From a virus, in the IMG/VR virus record IMGVR_UViG_3300025781_000094, positions 1 through 20,893 of that record: a DNA stretch of 20,893 nt, one strand, 5' to 3'. Position 1 is the stretch's first letter. Every line of letters begins with the position of its first letter. The position numbers were made by a program, and so were the translations under genes. Positions 11,556-16,537 of this stretch are shown here, piece by piece. The notes beneath the pieces were generated by a model. The model ran no database searches, was not told where the DNA came from, and worked only from the letters and a program-made list of their open reading frames with translations.

Positions 11556-12272
11556 ATGATCAAAGTCGCGCCAGTATCCGATGAAAAAGACTACATCGGC
11601 TTTCTATCAATCGCTAAGCATGGGGGCGTTTGGAAGTCCCATGCGCAACGCCAATTTTGGTTTAAGTGCGACAACCTGCGCTTTATGGCAGGGCACGCTC
11701 AGCACCAAGCTGTGGGCGCTCGCGAGGGTGACCTCGTCGTGCAGTTCCACGGCACGATGCGCTGGGCTGATTACGGCGCGCGTTCAATTATTCCAGTGCT
11801 CATCTACGTTGTGCTCGATCAGGTCGGCGTGCGTCGCATTGTGCACGTTGGCGGTCACGGTAATGCGCGTGACGGCTGGCAACCTGACTTCGATGCCAAG
11901 ATCAAGGTCAAATTCGAGCGCCCTGAGGGCGTCGAGGGCATTCCAGTACCTGACCCCTTACCTGTGGTCTTATCGCAGGCTGTAGGCGCTGTAGGTGACA
12001 AGCTGGACGTATCCGCGACCGTGATCTATTTCAAGGCGTCATCGTTCCAAGTAAGCTATGCCGTGAGCACCAGCAGTTATTTCCATATCCTCAAGGATGC
12101 GGATGGTAATATCTATAAGTACAAGGGCTCCTCTATGCTCGGCGAGCAGGGTGCCACTGTGAAGTGCACAGCCACTGTCAAAGCCTACGAAGAGGGGCGT
12201 GACGCTGGCTCAGTAGTAACCGTATTAAAAGCCCCTAAAAACGTTTTTATCTCACCAAAGGAACCATCATGA
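11556..12272 (+). CDS. Hypothetical protein, 238 aa
   Basis: ATG at 11556 with ATAGGAG 9 nt upstream and 14 nt after the previous stop. The N-terminal half (FLSIAKHGGVWKSHAQRQFWF onward) has aromatic and basic residues and a VHVGGHGNARDGW loop; the C-terminal half is beta-rich with repeated Val and Thr (GDKLDVSATVIYFKASSFQVSY, later GATVKCTATVKAY). No family or active site is recognised. It overlaps the next gene by 4 nt (ATGA). It belongs to the block of small early-type genes. Confidence 0.75.
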   Translation: MIKVAPVSDEKDYIGFLSIAKHGGVWKSHAQRQFWFKCDNLRFMAGHAQHQAVGAREGDLVVQFHGTMRWADYGARSIIPVLIYVVLDQVGVRRIVHVGGHGNARDGWQPDFDAKIKVKFERPEGVEGIPVPDPLPVVLSQAVGAVGDKLDVSATVIYFKASSFQVSYAVSTSSYFHILKDADGNIYKYKGSSMLGEQGATVKCTATVKAYEEGRDAGSVVTVLKAPKNVFISPKEPS

Positions 12273-12556
12273 AACCAATCGGAGCATATTGCAACATTCG
12301 CTGGCTTGACACTAATGAAGAGGTGGACGGCTATTACTTCTCGTTCGGCGAGTACGATGACGAGAACGAGCCTGATCACGACTCGTACGGCGTGCGTGAT
12401 GACCACATCTTCTTTTACTGTGGTGGCGAGGACTCACTCAAGTCATACATGACCGAAGGTGCCGAGGACTTTATCGTCGTGAGTTATGAGCTCGAGTACG
12501 ATGACCGTGACATCGAGCACGCCCTTTTAATGCACGAAGCGGAGATTAATAAATGA
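12269..12556 (+). CDS. Acidic hypothetical protein, 95 aa
   Basis: ATG at 12269 overlaps the preceding stop by 4 nt, with AAAGGAA 7 nt upstream. The protein is strongly acidic, especially residues 27-45 (GEYDDENEPDHDSYG), and ends with a helical segment rich in Glu and Asp. No family is recognised. Very acidic small phage proteins sometimes mimic DNA, but charge alone is weak evidence. It overlaps the following gene by 4 nt. Confidence 0.7.
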   Translation: MKPIGAYCNIRWLDTNEEVDGYYFSFGEYDDENEPDHDSYGVRDDHIFFYCGGEDSLKSYMTEGAEDFIVVSYELEYDDRDIEHALLMHEAEINK

Positions 12557-12756
12557 AGACATACACCATGCTGGAAGTTGCCATCGAGTGCGCGTGGCAG
12601 ATCGGTGACACGCTGGAGAATCATCCGCGAGCTGAGTCTCGCTGGCGTGTCGCAGACATCGCGCAGGACATTATCAACCGCGGACTGGTCACTGAGACCA
12701 GCGAAGACATTGACGAGATTATTAACGCTTATTTAACTGAAAGGGGCTTAGCATGA
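12553..12756 (+). CDS. Small helical protein, 67 aa
   Basis: The ATG overlaps the upstream stop (ATGA). The sequence (MKTYTMLEVAIECAWQIGD...) is helical throughout, slightly acidic, with an RVADIAQDIINRG stretch that resembles one helix-turn-helix helix, though a full motif cannot be recognised. It overlaps the next gene by 4 nt. The overlaps on both sides and codon use like the neighbours support a real gene. Confidence 0.65.
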   Translation: MKTYTMLEVAIECAWQIGDTLENHPRAESRWRVADIAQDIINRGLVTETSEDIDEIINAYLTERGLA

Positions 12757-12998
12757 AGACATACCAATACAACCGCTTGATTAAAGCTGTAGAGATCCTC
12801 AAGGAACGTTACAAGGGTGAGATCTATGAGTCTTGCGACTGGTCGCACAACTTGTGGAGCTGGACGATCACCATCTGCTCCGAGGACGAAAACAACTACG
12901 ACGTCGTGGCGTATCGCGCCAATGGCAACGTAACGGACTGGAGCGACTACGTCGTTCTACCATCTTATGCAGTGCAATTTGAACTTACAGGAGTTTAA
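12753..12998 (+). CDS. Hypothetical protein, 81 aa
   Basis: ATG at 12753, ATGA overlap, with AAAGGGG about 5 nt upstream. It begins MKTYQYNRLIKAVEIL, followed by Trp- and Tyr-rich beta strands (SHNLWSWTITICSEDENNYD, later VTDWSDYVVLPSY). The first four residues equal those of the gene before it, but the rest does not align. No family is recognised. Confidence 0.65.
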   Translation: MKTYQYNRLIKAVEILKERYKGEIYESCDWSHNLWSWTITICSEDENNYDVVAYRANGNVTDWSDYVVLPSYAVQFELTGV

Positions 12999-13000
12999 TT

Positions 13001-13222
13001 ATGAACATCACAATCACACGCGAGCAGTACGACGCCATCCGTCAACTCAAACACTTTGCCCAGTGGTACATCAACGAGCACGAAGGTGCCTCGGGCAGTG
13101 CTGAGATGATCGACCAGTGGGAAGAGGACCGCGACGAGGTAGAGCGCGGTATCAAGACGCTGGACGAGATCGACGCTGGCATCCGCGAGCACAACGCAAC
13201 CCTTAACCTATGGAATACTTAA
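13001..13222 (+). CDS. Small charged helical protein, 73 aa
   Basis: ATG at 13001, two bases after the previous stop, with ACAGGAG 9 nt upstream. Highly charged and helical (MIDQWEEDRDEVERGIKTLDEIDAG) and net acidic, probably a coiled coil. No family is recognised. Confidence 0.65.
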   Translation: MNITITREQYDAIRQLKHFAQWYINEHEGASGSAEMIDQWEEDRDEVERGIKTLDEIDAGIREHNATLNLWNT

Positions 13223-13224
13223 TC

Positions 13225-13485
13225 ATGAGCACAATGTACGAAGTAACTAGTTTTGCATTTCACAATCGCAAACCATCCGAGGCGCAGATCGTGGCGTGCA
13301 TCAAGAACGCGATCAGCAAGGGGCAGTTTGCCTTGGATATCCACTGGGGTGAGAACTGCCTCACCTTTGATTACCAGCCAGCTCGTAAGCACCTGCAGGG
13401 GCGTGGCTGGATCAAGAACTTGTGCGGTGACTTTATTGCCAAAGAGTTCAACGGCAAAATAAAACGTGGCGAGCTCACTCTGTGA
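13225..13485 (+). CDS. Hypothetical protein, 86 aa
   Basis: I prefer the ATG at 13225 (MSTMYEVTSFAFHNRKPSEAQ), just after the preceding stop, over the in-frame ATG at 13210, which lies inside the previous gene. The ribosome binding site is weak. It is a mixed alpha/beta protein with a basic C-terminus (GDFIAKEFNGKIKRGELTL). No family is recognised. A 47-nt gap follows, the first real break after a run of overlapping genes. Confidence 0.65.
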   Translation: MSTMYEVTSFAFHNRKPSEAQIVACIKNAISKGQFALDIHWGENCLTFDYQPARKHLQGRGWIKNLCGDFIAKEFNGKIKRGELTL

Positions 13486-13532
13486 GCTTGTGACGTGTAA
13501 TACTGTTAACACTTAAACAAAACGGAGGATGT

Positions 13533-13811
13533 ATGGCTGATCTTAAATTTGCAGTGCGCGAGCTGGAGAAAACCTTTTGGAAGGAAGAGTACCTGCGCTT
13601 GTTTGAAGAGGTAAAGAATTGCAATACGCTCGGACGCAAGGTAGCGTACCTGCAAAATGTAATGCAGAGCAATTCCTCCAACTGGAGTGGTGGTTACTCT
13701 GCAACCAACATGGAAGAGCAGATGCGTCGCGAGATCGCGGTCGACATCCTGCGCACCGTTGCAATGGAAATTATGTACAGCGAAAGCAAAAAAGAAAAGG
13801 AGTCAGCATGA
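13533..13811 (+). CDS. Helical hypothetical protein, 92 aa
   Basis: ATG at 13533 with ACGGAGGA just upstream. It starts MADLKFAVRELEKTFWKEEY and is helical and charged, with a Ser/Gly/Asn-rich turn in the middle (SNSSNWSGGYSATN) and a Lys/Glu-rich end. The ATGA overlap with the next gene suggests coupling. No family is recognised. Confidence 0.7.
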   Translation: MADLKFAVRELEKTFWKEEYLRLFEEVKNCNTLGRKVAYLQNVMQSNSSNWSGGYSATNMEEQMRREIAVDILRTVAMEIMYSESKKEKESA

Positions 13812-14062
13812 AGCGTAACTTTAGAACTGCATTTAACCGACTAACCAAGCTGGGTGTACCAGTGCGTGAGACTAACGACGGCAAGTCGTTTTGGATCAGT
13901 GCCGAGGACTCAGAAAGCTACAAGTTTTGCGACTACTACGACGGCTATATGATCCCCGACTGGGAGTTCGGCGTGTCACCAGTGATCACGCAGACCCTGA
14001 GGGACCTAGGACTGTTTGCCGAGTGGCAGAACCCAGCCCAATTAAATGTATGGGAAAACTAA
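13808..14062 (+). CDS. Hypothetical protein, 84 aa
   Basis: The ATG at 13808 overlaps the preceding stop by 4 nt and has an AAAAGGAG site about 6 nt upstream. The longer in-frame opening to 13619 runs through the coding sequence of the upstream gene and is not used. The product begins MKRNFRTAFNRLTKLGVPVRE, with a basic start, an aromatic acidic middle (FCDYYDGYMIPDWEFG) and a helical end. No family is recognised. Confidence 0.7.
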   Translation: MKRNFRTAFNRLTKLGVPVRETNDGKSFWISAEDSESYKFCDYYDGYMIPDWEFGVSPVITQTLRDLGLFAEWQNPAQLNVWEN

Positions 14063-14065
14063 TTG

Positions 14066-14093
14066 TTGCGCTATACTATAACCGTGTTACAAT
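14066..14093 (+). promoter_or_regulatory. Extended -10 promoter motif before the gene at 14121
   Basis: TGTTACAAT (14085-14093) fits TGN-TANAAT, with a weak -35 TTGCGC at 14066-14071 and a 16-bp spacer. It lies in the 58-nt gap between two genes, at a place where the overlapping-gene block pauses. It is the second extended -10 motif in the plus-strand region. Confidence 0.45.
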
Positions 14094-14120
14094 GTTAAAA
14101 ACAACGAAAGGAATCACACC

Positions 14121-14483
14121 ATGAGATCACTAAATTCAATCTGCAGGGCCCGCGACGAGGCTCGTTATATCAGCCGTACTTGGTCATCATCCAAGCCAGT
14201 AGAGCCAGTCTCTGCCGTCGCTAAGATCATGCCTACCGCCGATGAGACCTACGGCTCACAGGAAAACAAGGACAAGTGGTACGCCCTTGAGGTACGTCAA
14301 AACAGTAACGGTGCCAAGATGTTTACGCCTGAGATCGCCCATGAGGCAAACAAGGGCTACAACCAACAAATGGGCACAGCTCAGTTTAAGCACCACTTTG
14401 ACCTATTCTCAAACCCTGAGGAGTTGATCAAATATATTGACCGTGCTAGATTTACAGTTCAGTACAAAGGAGAACAGGTATGA
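14121..14483 (+). CDS. Hypothetical protein, 120 aa
   Basis: ATG at 14121 with GAAAGGAA 8 nt upstream. The N-terminal 40 residues are basic (MRSLNSICRARDEARYISRTW); the rest is a mixed alpha/beta domain (DKWYALEVRQNSNGAKMFT, later HHFDLFSNPEELIKYIDRARF). No family is recognised. It overlaps the next gene by 4 nt. The promoter motif just upstream may give this gene and its followers, including the sigma-like gene, their own transcript. Confidence 0.7.
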   Translation: MRSLNSICRARDEARYISRTWSSSKPVEPVSAVAKIMPTADETYGSQENKDKWYALEVRQNSNGAKMFTPEIAHEANKGYNQQMGTAQFKHHFDLFSNPEELIKYIDRARFTVQYKGEQV

Positions 14484-14629
14484 TGTATAACTACTACTGC
14501 AACGGGCAGGGCTTCGAGGACTACGAGGACGCCCTGTTTTACGCTGAGGTGTTGCTTGCCCAGTTCAGAGTTTACAAAGCCATTTACACCCGCGACGAGG
14601 TCGCATCAATGATTAAGGAGATCGCATAA
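14480..14629 (+). CDS. Very small protein, 49 aa
   Basis: ATG at 14480 overlapping the previous stop (ATGA), with AAAGGAGAACAGGT upstream; the stop shares a base with the ATG at 14629 (TAATG). The product, MMYNYYCNGQGFEDYEDALF onward, is acidic and aromatic, with a predicted C-terminal helix (RDEVASMIKEIA). The tight overlap on both sides is the main evidence for a gene. Function unknown. Confidence 0.65.
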   Translation: MMYNYYCNGQGFEDYEDALFYAEVLLAQFRVYKAIYTRDEVASMIKEIA

Positions 14630-14898
14630 TGATTACAGATAACATGATCGATGACTTGGGCATCATCAACCAACAGATCAAAGAGCTCGAGTCTACAGCT
14701 CGTAGAATCAAAGCTGAGCTCATCGCCCGTGGCGTGGGCAAGTACGCTGGCATGGACTTTGTGGCTGAGGTCCAGCACTATCCACGCGAGACCATCAACC
14801 CAATCCTCGTACGTGAGTACGGTGACGAGGAATTGATCAAACAGGTGACACAGGTCAACATGGTGGACGCCGTGGTGGTAAAACGTGTCTCAGTATAG
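14629..14898 (+). CDS. Small coiled-coil phage protein, 89 aa
   Basis: ATG at 14629 shares one base with the previous stop; AAGGAG lies about 10 nt upstream. Residues 10-35 form a coiled coil (LGIINQQIKELESTARRIKAELIARG), followed by a KYAGMDFVAEVQHYPRE strand-like segment and a short C-terminal domain. This helix-then-beta pattern is common in small early phage proteins, and I think similar proteins are frequent, but I cannot name the family. It overlaps the next gene by 14 nt. Confidence 0.75.
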   Translation: MITDNMIDDLGIINQQIKELESTARRIKAELIARGVGKYAGMDFVAEVQHYPRETINPILVREYGDEELIKQVTQVNMVDAVVVKRVSV

Positions 14899-15064
14899 AT
14901 ACGTCCTCATAGACGAGTTTGGAGGGGCGCTACGGCGCTTTTCCAGCCGTCTTGAGGCTACCCCCTATCTAACTGACGGAGCGCGCCTAGAGCGCCTTAA
15001 ATTGCCTCCTAAGGTCGATCCTTATACCATCACAGTACAACTATTACAGGAGGCACCGTTTTGA
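14885..15064 (+). CDS. Small conserved-looking protein, 59 aa, GTG start
   Basis: This frame fills the apparent gap between 14898 and the sigma-like gene. It starts at GTG 14885 inside the end of the previous gene and ends with a TGA at 15062-15064 that overlaps the next start. The product begins with Met (GTG), SQYRYVLIDEFGGALRRFSS, and continues with RLEATPYLTDGARLERLKLP and a short tail. The YVLIDEFG...RRFSSRLEA pattern reads as a genuine protein, and I recall similar short phage proteins. There is no strong ribosome binding site, so translation is probably coupled. Function unknown. Confidence 0.7.
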   Translation: MSQYRYVLIDEFGGALRRFSSRLEATPYLTDGARLERLKLPPKVDPYTITVQLLQEAPF

Positions 15065-15630
15065 ATGATAATGACATCTTAAGTAGTTACCTGCAGTCGC
15101 TGTACGGCATCGAGCCACTGTCGACCAAAGAAGAGCACCAGCTCGCAAAAAAAATTCAGCAGGGCGATGGACTGGCGCTGGACAAGCTGATCAAGCACAA
15201 CCTGCGCTTTGTGGTGTACGTGGTCCGTGGCATGACCGCGTGGCATCACGGCAAGGTGCCCGTGGAGGACATGATCGCCATGGGCAACGAGGCGATGCTA
15301 ACCGCCGCACTGCGCTGGACTCCGACCAACAACGCCAAGTTTGCAACATACGCCAAGCCATTTATATTTAAGGGCGTGCGCCGTGAGCTGGACAACACAT
15401 CTAACCTGATCAGGCTCCCTGTAAACATTATGGAAGCCGTCAAAAAATTAAACTATAACGAGCGGACCTTATCGCAACTGCTCGGACGTAAGCCCAAAAC
15501 GGCTGAACTCGCCACCCTGATGGAAGTATCTGAGGCACGTATACACCAGCTCCGAGGATACATTAGCCGTGAGCCAGTATCACTGGACCACATCAACCAA
15601 GAGAAGTTTTTAGAAGAGCGAGAAGAGTAA
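15061..15630 (+). CDS. Sigma-70 family protein lacking region 4
   Basis: 189 residues from a TTG start at 15061, decided by a perfect AGGAGG 7 nt upstream. Region 1.2 is seen at about 5-35 (ILSSYLQSLYGIEPLSTKEE), region 2 at about 40-118 (NLRFVVYVVRG, then VEDMIAMGNEAMLTAALRW, KFATYAKPFIFKGVRREL, with the NLIRLPVN joint), and region 3 at about 124-180 (GRKPKTAELATLMEVSEARI and REPVSLDHI). The protein stops where region 3.2 and the -35-binding region 4 should begin. It could direct host RNA polymerase to promoters recognised through the -10 and extended -10 elements, or need a partner that supplies region 4. The stop codon shares a base with the next ATG. Confidence 0.85.
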   Translation: MNDNDILSSYLQSLYGIEPLSTKEEHQLAKKIQQGDGLALDKLIKHNLRFVVYVVRGMTAWHHGKVPVEDMIAMGNEAMLTAALRWTPTNNAKFATYAKPFIFKGVRRELDNTSNLIRLPVNIMEAVKKLNYNERTLSQLLGRKPKTAELATLMEVSEARIHQLRGYISREPVSLDHINQEKFLEEREE

Positions 15631-15977
15631 TGAATTGGACGGACGAACAGAAAAAAGCATACGAGCGTTTTATTAAGGCACGGGACCGCGTAGGACTGGT
15701 GCCAAGCGCAAATAGAAACAAGGGCAAGTGGATCAGGCAGGCGAGCGTACAGAGCACCGTCGACATCGCAGGACTGAACCATCCGTTGTATGAGGGCAAC
15801 CCCGAGTGGACTGAATACTTGGAGGCGTCCTTGGACTGGTGGCGTGTCGAGCCAGAGTTCCGTAAAACAGAACGCATGAGGATGACACGTGGTGATTATG
15901 GTAAACAGGACTCATGGGACGAACGCGCATCTCATATTCCTGACAGTTATAACAAAATTGAAAAGGATAATATATGA
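15630..15977 (+). CDS. Hypothetical protein, 115 aa, coupled to the sigma-like gene
   Basis: The ATG at 15630 shares one base with the sigma-like gene's stop (TAATG). The sequence MNWTDEQKKAYERFIKARDR onward is charged and Trp-rich, with a central NHPLYEGNPEWTEYLEASLDWW and a basic RKTERMRMTRGDYG stretch. No family is recognised. Coupling to the sigma-like gene makes it a candidate partner of that protein, perhaps replacing region 4, but no helix-turn-helix is evident, so this is only positional inference. Confidence 0.7.
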   Translation: MNWTDEQKKAYERFIKARDRVGLVPSANRNKGKWIRQASVQSTVDIAGLNHPLYEGNPEWTEYLEASLDWWRVEPEFRKTERMRMTRGDYGKQDSWDERASHIPDSYNKIEKDNI

Positions 15978-16171
15978 GCACGGTAATACCAACGGACGTC
16001 TACGATGAGGACGGCAACATGATACGGATCGAGTACTATGACACCCTAGGCGGTCATGTGCTGGACGTGGTATGGGACAAGGCAGACGAGCAGACCTCAG
16101 AAAACCGCGTAAAATTGCGGGAATGGGGCTCCAAGTTCTTGAAAAATAAAGGATATGAGGTGTTCTCATGA
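15974..16171 (+). CDS. Small acidic protein, 65 aa
   Basis: ATG at 15974 overlaps the previous stop by 4 nt, with AAAAGGA 7 nt upstream. The product, MSTVIPTDVYDEDGNMIRIE onward, is a short beta hairpin-rich acidic domain followed by a charged helix (SENRVKLREWGSKFLKNKG). No family is recognised. It overlaps the small membrane protein gene downstream by 4 nt. Confidence 0.65.
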   Translation: MSTVIPTDVYDEDGNMIRIEYYDTLGGHVLDVVWDKADEQTSENRVKLREWGSKFLKNKGYEVFS

Positions 16172-16257
16172 TAAAACAGGTCACGCAATACATCATGTTT
16201 ACAGCCATGTGGGCAGTATTGTTATATTACTTATTACTTATAGTTATGGCTATATAA
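16168..16257 (+). CDS. Single-span membrane peptide, 29 aa
   Basis: An ATG at 16168 overlaps the preceding stop (ATGA) and opens 29 codons: MIKQVTQYIMFTAMWAVLLY followed by YLLLIVMAI and a TAA at 16255-16257. From residue 9 to the end it is one hydrophobic helix after a short basic start, so it should sit in the inner membrane. The coupled overlap and the clean transmembrane pattern are the evidence. It could be a small lysis- or superinfection-related peptide; this is unproven. Confidence 0.55.
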   Translation: MIKQVTQYIMFTAMWAVLLYYLLLIVMAI

Positions 16258-16277
16258 CTAAAAGTCATGCTAGGAAT

Positions 16278-16376
16278 GCTGGGTCTAAACCCACTTTATC
16301 CCGAACTTACGTTTTTTATTTTTAAAATTTTTAAAATAAATAGAGATAGACCCAACAGACCCAGCAGACCCAACAT
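16278..16376. repeat. Dispersed repeat (right copy) of the long repeat at 8555-8646
   Basis: It shares GGGTCTAAACCCACTTTA, ACTTACGTTTTT, an AT core and the closing AGACCCAGCAGACCCAACAT-type end with the left copy, in the same orientation and 7.7 kb away. The right arm has three GACCCA-type units; the left arm is shorter than in the left copy. The two copies flank the ribozyme and early-gene block. Confidence 0.75.
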
Positions 16377-16438
16377 TTCAACATTATCTGTCGTTAAAAA
16401 TGGAGCATCACACAGCATTTGTAGTTAACTTTTCAAAA

Positions 16439-16486
16439 ATCATGTTGGGTACGAGTTTACATACCCAACATGATCCAACATGATTT
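16439..16486. repeat. 13-bp dyad with third half-site near the primase-helicase gene
   Basis: ATCATGTTGGGTA (16439-16451) and TACCCAACATGAT (16462-16474) are exact inverse complements with a 10-nt loop, followed directly by another half-site, CCAACATGATTT (16475-16486). The same ATCATGTTGGGT half-site forms the ends of the long inverted repeat at 8530-8650, so one protein may bind both regions. Confidence 0.7.
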
Positions 16487-16516
16487 CACATTATGAAACA
16501 AAATACCACCAAACTT

Positions 16517-16525
16517 TGCATTAGT
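16517..16525 (+). promoter_or_regulatory. TGCATTAGT motif, copy 4
   Basis: A plus-strand copy, followed by AAGGA, 12 nt upstream of the chosen primase-helicase start at 16538. It overlaps the leader of the longer ORF, supporting the shorter start. Confidence 0.4.
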
Positions 16526-16537
16526 AAGGACATGAAA

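Larger units (their letters stand above)
16258..16537. other. 280-bp noncoding region before the primase-helicase gene
   Basis: No gene is seen. The region holds the right copy of the long repeat (16278-16376), an AT-rich core, a 13-bp dyad (16439-16474) with an extra half-site, and the TGCATTAGT motif plus AAGGA before the primase-helicase start. Iteron-like units and an AT-rich core beside a replication gene are what an origin might look like. Confidence 0.6.

Noticed and set aside
8555-16376. Insertion sequence or transposon bounded by the two direct repeats
   Set aside because: There is no transposase or integrase gene between them, the repeats are direct not terminal inverted, and no target-site duplication is seen.
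16493-16537. Longer start of the primase-helicase gene
   Set aside because: It has no ribosome binding site, while AAGGA sits 7 nt before the ATG at 16538 and the extra 15 residues carry the TGCATTAGT motif in their DNA.
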